From Acanthornis magna (taxonomy: Eukaryota; Chordata; Aves; Passeriformes; Acanthizidae): a DNA stretch of 64,000 bases. The notes under the pieces were generated by a model. The model was not told where the DNA came from. It did not search any database and worked only from the letters and a program-made list of their open reading frames with translations. The position numbers were made by a program, and so were the translations under genes. The stretch's first letter is position 1. Each line of letters starts with the position of its first letter. Positions 1 through 12,500 of the stretch are shown one piece after another. The stretch lies in NCBI GenBank assembly GCA_036785705.1, contig JAWUZG010000159.1, positions 5,642,001 through 5,706,000 of the forward strand. The letters are read 5' to 3'.

Positions 1-3000
1 AGAGCAGCACAGGAGAATTTTGGATCTGCCACTCCCCAGCTCCTGCACCAAGGGGAAAGGACTCAGGTCTCTGCTGCTGAGGAGGATGAGTGGAAAATCC
101 ACAAGAGACAATGGAATCACACAGAGAAGATGGCACAACTCAAGCCACGTGCTGTAAAGACAAAGCTAGAGCCAGCTCAGCCTGTCTCTCAGGAATCACA
201 CACAAGCCTGCCCAGGAATGGCTCTGATCCTTCACCCAGAGCCGTCCCTTGCCACAGGTCTGTCACTGCTCTGAGCTTGGTACATCACATAGCCAAGTGT
301 GAGGTCACCATACCAGACCATGCTCTCCTTTTGGACTGTTTTACAGGCAGAACATGAGCAAATTGTGCCCCAAACCAAAAACAAATGGCACACCAAACCC
401 TTGGGTCTGACACCAGCATTTGCCATCTTGAAGCAGATGTTCAAGAAAATTCTCAAAGCCATCTGATCTGCTTATAAAGACATGTTTGTGCTTAAAAACC
501 ACAAAATAAAATAAAAAAAAGGGATTTCTTCCTGACTGGCGAGCATTTGGTCTGAACAGCAGTCACCATGTATGAGAACCAGCAGCTGAAGCCGTTTGGA
601 AAACGGATCTGGACATTTCTTAGGAAATCCCCCCTCTCCCCCCAAGCTTTCATGTTACTGGCACAGGATAACACCAGGTGCTGGTGCTCCATGCACACGA
701 ACCCAGCGGAGCAGGGTGGGATCCTGCAGCCTCCAGCTCTGGGAAATGGGCAGAGGGAAGCTGGAGCAGGGGATGGCAGCTGACAGAGGCTGGGCACAGC
801 ACGGCCTGCGTGCTCCCTCTTATAAGCACAACCACAGAAAAGATGAAAGTTTGTTTGCTCTTATTTTTAACCCAATAGAGAAATTTTAAGGATAAACAGC
901 TGCGAGGGAGGCTGGGCTGACACAAAGAGGGACTTTCTTCACTTCCTAACTGCAGCAGCATCAATGCATGAAATTTTAAACTCAAAGAGATTTAACTCTT
1001 TCTGACATTGCTGGAGACCAAATGTGGGCCAGGGGCAGGGGGCCACCAAAACAAGTAACCACACATGGATGGGGTCTCTGGGGCAATGACATCCAGTGTG
1101 CAGGCAGGGAGAGAGCTGGATCCTGCCACAAGAGCCAGCTTTATGTTTGCAAGAGCTCAGTCACTTACTCAGTCGCTGGTAGATCTCCCACACAGATAGC
1201 TCCTTCGCTGAGGCACAGCCACAGGAATGCATCTGCCATATGCTGCCCGTGTCCAGAGGAACAGGCAAAGAGGAGAACCAGGGAATCCCCGTGCCCAGCA
1301 CAGCCTCAAACCTGCCTCCAGAGCCTCAGAGGAGAGGACTGAGGTGGGACCGAGCAGCTCTGCCACATCACCTGATCACACTGAGCGTGGCAGCTGCAGG
1401 GACACTCTGGCACTGCCAGGTGCCTCCAAGCAAAGCACAGTCTGCAAGCTCCAGGCTGAGCCCCAGGCCTGATGCTGCTTCCCTAAACTCAGAAGCTGGA
1501 TCTCCGAGTTACCCTGACACAGACACATCCTTTGCCTCGCATTACGGTTAAGATCTCTAGTTACAACAAGCTAGAAACTACTTTTACAAACAGGATTTAC
1601 TACTGACTCCGTGCTGTCTGCTGTGCAAGTGCCTCCCCTGCCAGGACAGCAGGAGGAAGGGGAGAGGCTCCTCGTGGTTTCTCTTTCTGTTCCGCACAGC
1701 CCGTGCAATATTTACGGCCGCATTTAGGTGTCTGGGGCTGCTGGGGGGAAGCCTTCAGTTTATAAATAATCCCCACTGATGTTTGGGTTAATTTTCATAG
1801 TTTCCATTCATTGCAGGTTTCACCAAAACCTGCATTTTGTGGCTTGATGCTGGCACATGACTGCCTGCTTGCCTTTGCTATCTGCCCGGAGTTAACATTT
1901 GTTCTTTCATTCCTGCCCTGCCAAGCACCCTGTGCCCCACAACAATCATCTTCTGGAAACCACAAGGGCAACCCCTGGGCACAAACACTCTGCAGAGACA
2001 GGAGCTGCAGGAGGGAGAGCCAGGCAACATCTCACACCGGGGGCAAAGCAGCCGAGCCCCTGAGCTTCCTCTGGGAAAGGTCAGGAACCACTCTGCACCG
2101 TGCAGAGCAAAAGGACAACAGCAATTCAGTGACAGACTGACAAACTCCTCATCTACCCTCACATCCCACAGAGGGCCAGGGAAATTGTGGGTTCAAGCAA
2201 GAGTGGAGTCTGGAAGGCTCTTAATTTTGTTGGTCTGAGGAGACAAAGAGGGAACTGGCAGCTCGACTGAGCACCTGAGGCTTTGCTCAGCAGCCCCAGT
2301 CGCAGTGCTCAGGTAGAAGTGGTGCTCAGGTATACACATTCTGCCAAACCCACATTTCCAGTGATTCTGCCACAGCAATGACTGAATTCAATGAAATTCT
2401 TGTTTACTGATGCTTGCAAATAATGATATATAATCCCCTCCCTCCAGCCTCCATTCTCCCAGTTCCTGTCTCTTGGCAACTGATAAATAATTTATAGTGT
2501 TCTCCGCTGTATGTGCTAACTGCGGCTCTGCTGGTTTAATGATGAAACCAATGCCTAAGAACTGCAACAGGAACTGCCTAGATCACAAGGAACATGTAAT
2601 CAGTCGATCCCACACTCCTCTGGATGTGAAACCAAAAGCAAACAGTTGGAAAAAAAAAAAAAAATGTTTTCCAGAGCTGCGGCTGCAGGGTAGGAAGGGC
2701 ACCCACAGAACTGCAGCTAATCTGCAAGGTGCTCCTGCCAACATGAGGAGTTTAACAGGCTGCACCATTTTGCTCTTCTTTGCTCACATGCGTGGCAGGA
2801 CTCGCCACAGGCTGCTTTTATTGGCAACTTCTCCCCTGCGCTCCCATGCAAAAGTCTCTGGGCTCGTATCTCAAAGGTGCCACTGCTGCTTTGGGGGCTG
2901 CGAAATCTATTGCTGTGAAAAAGCAGCACCTTGTCTGTGCAGACTAATGTGGCTGCTGCCCCCAAAAAAAGGGAGACTCTTCACTTCATGGCAGATGTTC

Positions 3001-3205
3001 TTCAAGGCTTTCCAGAGCCGTAACTGCTTGCGAAAACCAGCGTGTTTGAACCATACACAGCACACGTACTCTGGGTGTGCGCTATTGTGGCAACACAGCC
3101 TCTTACATCCATAAACTCATCGGAATGAGATTATCCAGGCAGTTGGAAACTGCAGCCATAAGGGCAGAGGAATGAAAGTTTTATTGTTAGCAGATTTTTT
3201 TCTTT

Positions 3206-3240
<35 letters not shown>

Positions 3241-4169
3241 AGAAACAAAACACCCCAAAAAAACATGAGCGGGATGAAGTATTGCTGTTGACAAAGGCCA
3301 AAATCCCATCTATTTATATTAGAGTCACACAAAAACCACAACGGGGCAGTGCTCAAAAGCTTTAAAAAATGCACCTACTTTCTTAATGCTCTTAGAAAAT
3401 AATAATAAAAAAACCTTATCAATATTCACTTTCTGAAATGGTGTAAAAAAGAGCTGCATCAATCATTAAACAGTTAAATGAAGGCAGTATGACAGTCACT
3501 ATTGTTCTCGTGAAGCACACTTGTCTTTTGCCGAGCAGCTGCCAGATCCTATTAGATGTATAAAAAGAGGACTTTTCTAACCGAGTAGGGATGGTATAAG
3601 CTATTGAAAACAGCAGACAAAAGCCCACTTTTGCAGACTATTCAAGCCTTGTATAACATCTGTCCAAAATCAATTTTTGACCTAATGTTACTTTCATTAA
3701 GTAACAGACTTTGTTTCCAATGCAATTTGTTTTCTAGGATAAAACTGTATCCTAAGCGTTATTACGTGGGAAACAGCACAGAGGAAACAGAGGATCTTAT
3801 TTGAGAAACATGAGAACAGAATTTGCTTAATTGTTTTGACACCTTAAGTACTATAATAGAGAAACTATTTTCCATTTATTTGAATTCCTGTGAATTCTTG
3901 AAGTTGGCGAAGCAGTGAGCAATGCACTGGGTTTATTATGACTAAGAGTTACTGAGGATAAAGAAGGATCTTTGGGAATTACATTAAAGCTGACAAATGC
4001 ACAAAACTTCTGAAATCTCCACCAGAAATAAAGTACTCTGAACATTAACAACAGCTGTTGAAACTGTCCACTCTTGACGGCGAAGGCTTTTTTCACACAT
4101 TTTAAATAATGAGGAAGTTGATTTGCGAATTTGATTTCAAACAGACCGTTAGGAAACATTTCCACTTAC
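1..4169 (-). other. RBM38: RBM38 intron 3 (partial, runs off the left edge)
   Basis: More than 4.1 kb of non-coding sequence downstream of RBM38 exon 3. I searched the minus strand for the C-terminal exon (a Tyr/Pro/Ala-rich tail ending in DRMQ) and saw none, so the intron should continue beyond position 1. It contains a pure 29-base A tract at 3210-3238 and a shorter one near 2650. Open frames such as 2497-3114 (+) show no recognisable domain. Confidence 0.75.
3210..3238 (+). repeat. Poly-A tract, 29 A
   Basis: Uninterrupted run of A on the plus strand, following a T-rich stretch and followed by AGAAGAAAC. It could be a simple-sequence expansion or the tail of an old retroposed element. I see no recognisable element body or target-site duplication. 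Confidence 0.9.
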
Positions 4170-4224
4170 CCAAAGGGTCTCTGAATGAAGGCTGGATGTA
4201 ACTGCTGCACACCTATGGTAAAAC
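4170..4224 (-). CDS. RBM38: RBM38 coding exon 3
   Basis: 55 nt between the acceptor TTTTTTAG and the donor GTAAGT (4169-4164). It completes Gly98 and reads [17 protein letters not shown] (99-115), then ends with two bases of the next glycine codon. The sequence matches the post-RRM segment of RBM38/RBM24 proteins. Intron 2 is 613 bp (4225-4837). Confidence 0.92.
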
Positions 4225-5852
4225 CTAAAAAAAGGGTTCAGAAAAAAAAGAAATATTAATGAATGGCATCCATTGTACCATTCAACTCGTAACACACAGG
4301 CAGAATTACACCACACATCTTTGCATTTGATCTGCTATGCATGTGAGCACATTCAGAGCCCCATTTAGAAACAAGTTAAATTTAACATGCGTATGTGATA
4401 TGCACGAGGAGCAGATGGGAATTCATGATGAAAGCCCAGTGTGAACGTGCTGTTATCGAACAGACAATGGGGTACACAGCCTTATTTTACACACTGGGTT
4501 CTGTGGTCATTAAACCAAAAAGGAGAAATGATGAAGTGGATCTTACTGTTAATTCTCACGTAACAAAGAGGGTAACGGGCAAACAGATCAGCCGTGGAAC
4601 ATTAACAGCTTTAACTCAGTTATAGAACTTTGATGAGTAACATTAGTGCAGCAGGGCTGAGTAAGAAGATACAGCAGAGAGGTAACAGGACTACACAGCG
4701 TCCTCAGCCAACAATCAGAACTATGGGGGACAGATAAACGCGTGTCGTCAGATCAGATGATGCCAGCCCGAGGAACTTGTTTCCTCGTCTTACAAGTTAT
4801 TCTAATAGAGAGAGATGGGATCTCCTGCGTGCCTCACCAGTTTGAATACTCCTTGGTTTTGCTCCCAAATACGCCAGGTTCACATTTGCTTTCCTGCCGT
4901 CAATGATGGGGTTTGGGTCTTTGCAAGCTCTTTCAGCAGCAGCTCTGTCTGCCATGGTCACCTGGAATCAAGCACAGCCTTGTTTGTAGCAACAGGGCTT
5001 TGTAAACACTCCAGCAACAGGCACTAAGTGGAGTTTATTTATTGTTCTATTTCGAATCGGGAGCCGAACTCCCTTCGAGCAGCCTCGCTCGCACGGCGGA
5101 TGGGACTCGATGGAGCAGCGGGGGCTCCCCCCGCGCCCAGTCTCCCCGCTGGGCCGCTGCCAGCTCTTTTCCCCTGCCCTTCCACCTCCTCCCCGTGCCT
5201 TTTTTAAGAAGCTGGTGGGGCCCTTCCCAAAGCCCCCCGAGCAGAGCTCAGGGCAGCGCCGGGCGAGATGCGGGCACCGCGCTGAGCCCCGCAGACATCG
5301 GGCGGCGGGAGGAGATGCTGAAACAAACGGCACAGCCTCGAGCAACACGGGGGGCTCCTCCCGGGGCCCCAGCCCAGCTTTGTCCGGGCCGAGCCCCCTG
5401 TTCCCGCAGCGGGCACAGCCTCCCCAGCCCGGCACTCAGCCCTCCGCGGCAGCGACGGGACGGGCGGGGACTCCGCAGCGCCCGGCCACACCGGGGCTCG
5501 TCCGGCCACACCGGGGGGGTTTGTCCGGCCACACCGGGGCTCGTCCGGCCACACCAGGGGTTCCCTTGGCCATACTGGGGGTTCTCCAGCCGGGGCTCCG
5601 CGGCCGGCCCCTCCCCCGGCGCACGGCGGGGGCAGCGCGGCGCCCGTCCCGCCGCAGAGCGGAGCGGAGCGGAGCGGCACTTACAAAGCCGTATCCTCGG
5701 GATTTGCCGGTCTGCCGGTCCGTGATCACCACCGCCTCCTCGATGTCCCCGAAGACCTCGAAGTACTTCCTGAGGGAGGAGTCGGTGGTGTGGTAGGGCA
5801 GCCCCCCGACGAAGATCTTGGTGAAGGTGGTGTCCTTCTGCACGGTGTGCAT
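4170..5852 (-). CDS. RBM38: RBM38 (RNPC1) RNA-binding protein, 5' part, exons 1-3
   Basis: Three coding exons on the minus strand (5685-5852, 4838-4961, 4170-4224) splice in frame to give the first 116 residues. One RRM is visible: RNP2 is IFVGGL (residues 13-18) and RNP1 is KSRGYGFV (50-57), with the intron falling inside RNP1 after F56. The region after the RRM reads [15 protein letters not shown], which is closer to RBM38 than to its paralogue RBM24. The neighbours RAE1, SPO11 and BMP7 also match the RBM38 locus. Family knowledge: RBM38 binds AU/U-rich 3'UTRs, controls stability or translation of p21, p53 and p63 mRNAs, regulates splicing, and is induced by p53-family factors. The start at 5852 has A at -3 and gives the expected short N-terminus [10 protein letters not shown]. 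The final exon (C-terminal tail) was not found and should lie left of position 1. The alternative, RBM24, is unlikely. Confidence 0.93.
4838..4961 (-). CDS. RBM38: RBM38 coding exon 2
   Basis: 124 nt, starting after the acceptor ATTCCAG, with the donor GTGAGG from 4837. It encodes [15 protein letters not shown] through [12 protein letters not shown] (residues 57-97), the C-terminal half of the RRM, and ends in phase 1. Intron 1 is 723 bp (4962-5684). This exon has no in-frame start of its own and is recognised by protein similarity and matched splice phases. Confidence 0.95.
5481..5592. repeat. Minisatellite in RBM38 intron 1, 20-23 bp unit, about 5 copies
   Basis: Tandem units built around CCGGCCACACCGGGGCTCGT, with copies 1 and 3 essentially identical. 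Copy 2 has a longer G run, and copies 4 and 5 have diverged (CCACACCAGGGGTTCCCTT, CCATACTGGGGGTTCT). It lies within the CpG island between exons 1 and 2. Confidence 0.85.
5685..5852 (-). CDS. RBM38: RBM38 coding exon 1
   Basis: 168 nt, 56 codons, from [10 protein letters not shown] to SRGYGF, ending in phase 0. The donor GTAAGT occupies 5684-5679. It encodes most of the RRM, including RNP2. The same DNA has long overlapping open frames on both strands because of its GC richness; only this frame carries the RRM. Confidence 0.95.
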
Positions 5853-6569
5853 GGTGCCGGGCGCGGCCGGCCCCGGCCGGCATCCACCCCGAGCAGAGCC
5901 GCGCCCCGCCGAGCCCCCCGCGGCGGCCGAAGGCAGCGGAGCGGCGGCGGGTCCCGGGGCCCTACAGCCGCCTCATGGCCGCGCCTGGAGCCGGAGCGGC
6001 CCCGCGCCCGCCCGCCGGTGCCGGTGAGTAGCGGCCGCCCCGCCGCCGCCGCCGCCTTTGTAGGGCCGCGCGGCCCCGCCCCGCCTGCCCGCGCAGGGCC
6101 GCTCGGGGCGCGTAGTCCGCCCGCCGCCGGCCCGCCCGGGGGTCGCCGCTGCCCCCCGCCCCCGGCCCCGCCGCGGCCCCCGAGCCGCGCCCCGAGCCGC
6201 GCCCCGCACGGAGCGCCCGCCGGCACCGCGCCCCGCACAGCCCCGCACGGCCCCGGGCGCTGGGGGTCCCGCGGCCGCCCCCCGCCCGTGCCCCGCACGC
6301 ACTACAAGTCCCGGCGGCTCCCGGGGATGGGGCCGGGGGGGCGAGGGGAGCGCTCCGGCCGGAGCCCGCCAAACGTCCCGCCCGGGCGGCGAGCGTTCCG
6401 CAGCCCTGCCCGCCGCTCTTGCACAACAGCGCAACGGCGAGCGCTCGGGCCCGGCAGGTTCGGGCACGGGGACAAAGCCATCCGGGGCTGGCAGCCTTTG
6501 TGGCACGCGGTGGCAAAGGCGCGCTCGAAGGCAGGAGAAGGAGTGGCGTTGAACCGAATCGCTAAGGAG

Positions 6570-9500
6570 GAACAGCCAAGGGGGTCAGGGCGTGAACAGA
6601 GGTTCAGAAATATCTTTCTCAAGCAGGTTCTTGAACCGCCTGCTTCTCCACTGGGCACCTGGACACCTACCTGCGCAGCCAATCTCTGGGGACAGAGATG
6701 CACCATTGCCATTTCCACTGCCAGTCAGCACTGAGGCTCCCCTCTGCTCTCCTCCTTTTGCATTTTTTCTCCATCAACGAGTGGGCAGCTCCTGCTGTGA
6801 AGGACAAGGCTGCGAAGTGCCACTGCCTTTGACCTGACCTGCAGGTTTCAGCTCTGACCTGTGATTCAAACCTGGGAGCATTGTTACTGTAGCACAGCCC
6901 CATATTTGCTCCATGTACCCTCTTGGTCCATAACTGGAGGAAAACAAAAGCTGAAAAGCTACTTGGTACTTCAGAACCCACCACTGGAGAACTCTGATGG
7001 TGGGGTGCTTGCAATGCTTTAATTCCTCCCATCTAAGATCACTTGGGGTTTGGGGTGTAGGAGGGAATCCCAGAAATCATTGTTTGTTCATAGTTTCCAT
7101 TACCCAGAATCTCAAGAACTGCCCCTGTGCCTTAGGAATATCATTTCTCAGAGAAAGAAATTTTTTGCAACATGATAAATGCAGAGATAACATTTTAGGG
7201 GAAAAAAAAAAAGCCATTGAAGTTCTAAATCATCATCTACTTTGGCTTCTATACAGCAGGTTCAGACTCTGCAGACATTTTTTCTCTTACGGACCCCACA
7301 GAGAAAAGCCAGTTATTTCAAGAGAAAGGAATGCATTAATGTCTGCACTCCATAGTTATTCATTAATATTTTTCTTGCACCGCTTCCATAGTTCTAAACA
7401 CCCTATGTTTCATAAAAGACAGAGGAAAAAAAAGGCTGAGGAAAGCCATTAAGCTTTTCAATCCTGAAGCACCAGACTTCAAGACTAGGGCACATTTCCT
7501 TTGATTACTGTGGAAGAAAGATGGAGCTGGGCCAGCAGCACCCAACATCAGTGCAAAATTGACATCCTTCTGCAAATGGATGGGCCATGGAGCCTTTGTG
7601 TTTTGTGCAGCTGTCCCTGGTCCATCCCAAGAGCAAGCCTGGAACACACCTTTGGGGTCAGACTGCAGCCAGGGGCTGGGGCCTCTCCACCACCGAGTCA
7701 CCCCTTCTGTCTGCATGACTTCCACCACAAACCACATCAGCTGCTTCCTGGGCCGCCCGAGCTAATGACAACCCAGTTGGCATTCAGTCACTGTCCTTTT
7801 ACAGAGCTTCATTCTGCTCCAAATGATGGCAAAGATTCAAATCATCCAACCAGACTCAGGCTCCTCTGCAGGGCAGGCAGGGCTGGCAAAGTTCTCCAAA
7901 AAGACCAACATTATCTCTGTTCTCAATGCTTATGCTGGTCGGGGGTGGGGGGAAACAGCACAGGCTTTTTTCTTCTTCAAACGTGAGCCCCACCTCTCTC
8001 AAAGGTGAAATCCCAGCTCCTCTTCTTCCCTCGGGGCAGGAACAGGAGTTCTCTTACAGGCAGAACAGAAGAAGAAAGGAGCTGAGGCTAAACCTGCGCT
8101 CGGTGAACACCACAAACCCCCAGCTGGCATGGCTGGGGGAGGCTGCCTCCGTTCTGCCACATCCTGGAGAGCAGGACGGGAAATGAAATCTCCTGCCTCA
8201 TGGTGCAGCAATTGCAAACACAGGCTCTAATGAGCTGTTACCACAAACACAGCAGGAAAGGGAAGAGAAAGTGAGTGAGGATAACTTTATGGAAGTTAAT
8301 TAATTTTTTTTTTTCTCCTTGCGATAAGCAATCATCCTCCTCCTCAAAGCACCAACAGATAAAATCCAGCCATCAGATCAAAACTGCAGGAGCTTGGCAG
8401 ACCCACTTTGCTGACACCTCCCTGTGCTTTTACTGCAACAACAGGAGTATCTGAGAGGAATATGTTTCAACTTTCTCTGGTCAAAAACAGCCCCTGCAAA
8501 GACAGGCATATCTCAGAGTATGAAGCTGTCTTGGGGAAGGCAGGACATTCCTCAGCACAAATCTGAGAGCTGACTGCAAGCCAGAAGGGGAACACATATC
8601 TGATTGGTGCTATTGTAGGGGTGCATTTAGTGCTTTGTAGTTATTAAGGAATAAAACTACACAAGTCAGGAGGCTGGGAGAAAAATCATCTTTTTCAGTG
8701 GGTGTACAACCATCCATACCTTTAATGTATAGGATTTGTACTGCAATTCCAGAGCATGCTATTCTCATTCAGATTGGGAAGATTAATTTTATGGTAATTC
8801 AACACAGTTAAGAGGACCCACTGGGTTTTTACTTACATATTAATATACTCTTTGAGGCTTATGCAAAACTGATACACAGAGGCTCCTGCTGGTGGACTTC
8901 AGCAGCATTATCCAAGGGGTGGAATCGAGCAGCTGCAGATCACCAAACCAAGTGTCCTGGATTCCACTGAAAATCCTAGGGAAGGTGGCACTGCAAGGCT
9001 GTCCAGGTACAGAATCATGTAGAAATGGTCCCTGTCTAAAGGATGGAAAACAAATTATGGCAGGAAGTTATACCTTTGGGAGCACAGGAACAGTACAGAG
9101 GTGGGGAAACAGCAGCAGGGAAATGTTCCCTGGGTTCCTTGGCCTCTGCAAAGCCCCAAAGTCCCTTCTGTTCTTCTCCCTCCTGTGGCAGTGAAGCTCT
9201 GTGGTGCTCTCCTTGAATACTTGTCTGAGCCTTTCCCTTTCTTCCCCCAGTGTCTTTGGGAGAATTGAGACATCCCAGGTCTGACCTGCAAGCCATTGAA
9301 GAACCTGCCTCGTTTCTTAGCAAACTGATGGGCTTTAATTTTAAAATGAAGCAGGGCTACTGTGGAGATCTGACCTTTTCCAGCTCCTGCTGCTGCTTAG
9401 CCAAATCTTCATTGCTGTAGGGCAGTGCCCTTGGGTTTTGCCATGGATACTCGCTTATTGCAACAACAGCAGATGAAACATCCCCTTAGAAGCTGCACAG

Positions 9501-12500
9501 TTAAATAAGTTAACTGGAGAGCAAGGGACTTACTGTGGGAACTGTTTGGTTTGTTAGTTTTACTAATGCTCAGTCTGGATGCTGGCCACCAGCGAGGCTG
9601 TGAACAGGGAGATCTTGAGGGGAGCTGCATTCAGGGCCATTTGGTTTAGGTTAGAGCAGGAAATTCTGCATCTGGGCCCTCTGTCTCAGATTTTCTGGTT
9701 TGGTGCCCTGAGCACACCATAACCATTGCTTAACCCAGAGCTGCTGCTGCAACAAGAATTAAAAAATTAAAAACATTCTTCTTTGGGCCACTTGTAACAA
9801 AATAGTTGAGCAGAGGATGTTCCCAATCAGGGCTGCTTTTTGAATAGGCTTTTGCTCCTGTAGGAATCTTCCAATAGGACTATTTCATCTTCTGAATATT
9901 CCAGCACTGAGTGAGCTCTGTTTCCTTTTGCTGGCTACACTGGTTACACTCAAGCAGACCATCAGCTCTAGTGGGCACAGAATGATCTGGTTTAAAGTGC
10001 AAGAAACCTGCATTTAAAACAACATAATGATGTTGGTGCCACATGGATATGGACATTGGTGACTCTGGGACTGAGAACAACAAATGGGACACCTGACTTG
10101 ACTGCACTGGACCACGAGGATATGTTACAGAGGAACATACTACATATTACTAAAGGAAATAACATTGAAAATCCAGTTCTACTTCTCCAAGCCTTCCTGC
10201 CCACCCACTTGATGTGCCTTCACAAAATGAAAATTGCCATTTTCTGTGCCACGACAAAGGGCAAGCAAAATCATGGTAATTGCAAACAAGATTCCTGAAA
10301 ATGTGAAGCTCAGGGGAAAAATTGCAGAGCTCATAATTGCTTGGAGGATCTTGCCACAGGAAGTGTACTGCAAGCCTTGGATATAAGTCTAGATGAAAAT
10401 AAAGGCATAATATGGCCAAGGAAACTAAGAGGCTGTGCCATCACATTGCTCATAGCTCTGCAACTGCCAGCGAGGAGAATGTCTGTGTTAGGAATGTTGT
10501 GCTTTGCTCTTTGCCACCATCCTTGTTTCCTAGGAGTTTCTCGGGGCACAGCTTGGCACTTTTCCTTCCTCATGCCCTTGTGCCAGCCATGTGTGTCGGG
10601 GGAAGAATGAAGCACCTGTCTGGGTCCAGGAAGGACGAGGCCAGCAAGGAAAGTTGCTTCAGTGGAAGATGTGCTGCAGCCACCTTGAGTGCTCCAAACT
10701 GCATTTCGTGGTCCTGGCTCCTCTGCTCTTGGGGAATTTCTCCTCCACAATCTCCACTTTGCTGTTTGTCCAGGTAGAGCTCCTGGGAGCTGTGTGTGCA
10801 CAGACTGTCCCCAGCCTTGGCACTGCACTCTGGGGAGCTGGAATGACACTGGGCTGGGGCCACAGCCCATCAGCCCGGGCCTGCCAGCTGGGGATTGTCA
10901 CAGTCTGACAGCAGGGAGCTGGGCTGGCTTTCTGAGCAATCAAAATACTGCCCTTGATTAGGATGGTGGCTTGTTTTCTGGCATTGCTGGCATCTCTGCC
11001 AAATAGTTTTGTCATCGTCAGTATTGTAATGTCTTGGCCTAGAGCAATGGTAACCCTTGCCTTTCCTGTGACCTTGGGGATGATCTCTCTTTGACCTTTT
11101 AGTGAATGACTAATGGAAAGTGCAGATGTTCATATTGCCACTAAATTATGCAATAAATCCAGGAAACCCTTCACTAGCTGATCTTAGTTTCTTCTTTACT
11201 TAGAAGGTAGGAAAGGGATGATAAAGGGTTAGAAGCAGACAAGGAACAGGACAAAGCAAACAACTCATGGTGGTTTCTGGGACAGAAGTTTCTATCCAGA
11301 TTTTCTACCACAACTCCTCCATTAACATTAAGCACTGGGGAACAGAAGCTGTAAGATAAAGAGAGATCCAGAAAACATTTTTCTGTTATGACAACATTAG
11401 GTGGTGTCAGCAGAACATTAAATAGGTAGGCCAAAATACTGCCCATTTCTTCAGGTTTGCCTTTGGTGATGTCAGGGAGGAAGAGTCTCCTCAGGAACTG
11501 GCTCAGCTATCCCCAAATCTGAAAGGCAGAGCACAGGGAGAAGGGAGAGAAAGATAAAGAGATAAAAACACTTGTCATCTGCTAAACACAACTTCCAATA
11601 AAGATACTGTTCCTTTCCTGAAATTCCTGCACAGAAAATCTGTCTCTCTTTAATGGAAATATCTCTCTCAGGCTGGGATTTAATTATCAGAAGGGTTTTC
11701 CTCCCTAAAAACTTTTTTAGGAAAAAACATTCCATTTGAGTCAAACTGCAAACTGTACATCTCAAAATAGTTAAGCAAATATTTTTGCTATTTCAGTTTT
11801 ATGTTGTACTTTGGAAAAAATATTAATTGTAACTTCATACTTTCAAAGTTTGAAAACCATAAAACTACATTTTAAAATAAGCAAAAAAATAATTTAGTAT
11901 TCTTTAAAGGAAGGAAGCAGAAAATGTAAGGCCTTTTGAAACAGCATTAATAATTTTACTTTTTTTCCCAAGTATTTGTGGAGCTGTTATGTTAAAACTA
12001 AGTGGTATTTTCTGATTTAAAAAAAGAAAATGCCAGAAGGCTTCTAACAATCTCTGCCAAAGCTGCCAGGGCCACATCTCATGACCTTTTCATGGGAGTG
12101 CACGTGACACTGGTAGCACAAACTGAGCAGGAACTGTCCACCCACTCCAAGCAGGGAATGGTCAGGGCACAGAAGAGCATTAAAGAAGATGCCTCAGCTC
12201 TGGGAGGTACAGCACAGTTGTGTGGACTCAACAGATATTCTCAATGGTGAAAGAAGAGTGACTCCAGAGCTGGAACACATCCATGGCATTGGGGCAGACT
12301 CAGTTTCTATCCCACTGCCCATGGGCACACCCAGGTCTCAGCCATGGATCACCTCCTGAACCTTGTGGTCCTTTTCTCCAGGTTGCCATATTTTAGTCCT
12401 TACTGATACAGGCTCTACTCTGATATTGCTTTCCCAATTGTGATACTTTTAGAAGGTATTTAATGCCCACATTGAACCCGGCCAAGTGCAGAAGATCATC

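Larger units (their letters stand above)
5070..6560. promoter_or_regulatory. RBM38: CpG island over the RBM38 promoter, exon 1 and intron 1
   Basis: Very GC-rich, CpG-dense DNA spans RBM38 intron 1, coding exon 1 and about 700 bp upstream, with many GC boxes and short imperfect repeats (for example the CCGAGCCGCGCC unit near 6179-6205). There is no obvious TATA box. The transcription start cannot be fixed from sequence but should lie upstream of 5852 on the minus strand. Confidence 0.85.

Noticed and set aside
2497..3114. 205-codon plus-strand ORF within RBM38 intron 3
   Set aside because: No domain, contains a lysine run from an A tract, opposite strand to RBM38, and not the missing RBM38 last exon.
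5045..5085. Possible tRNA-like B-box word near TTTCGAATCGGGAG
   Set aside because: No A box at the right distance and no cloverleaf can be drawn.
4170..5852. Identification as RBM24 instead of RBM38
   Set aside because: The RRMs are nearly identical, but the post-RRM sequence SIQTGFTIGV and the RAE1-SPO11-BMP7 neighbourhood fit RBM38.
5790..6734. 314-codon plus-strand ORF antisense to the RBM38 promoter
   Set aside because: Pro/Arg/Ala-rich composition with no domain; a by-product of GC-rich CpG-island sequence, lying opposite RBM38 exon 1 and its promoter.
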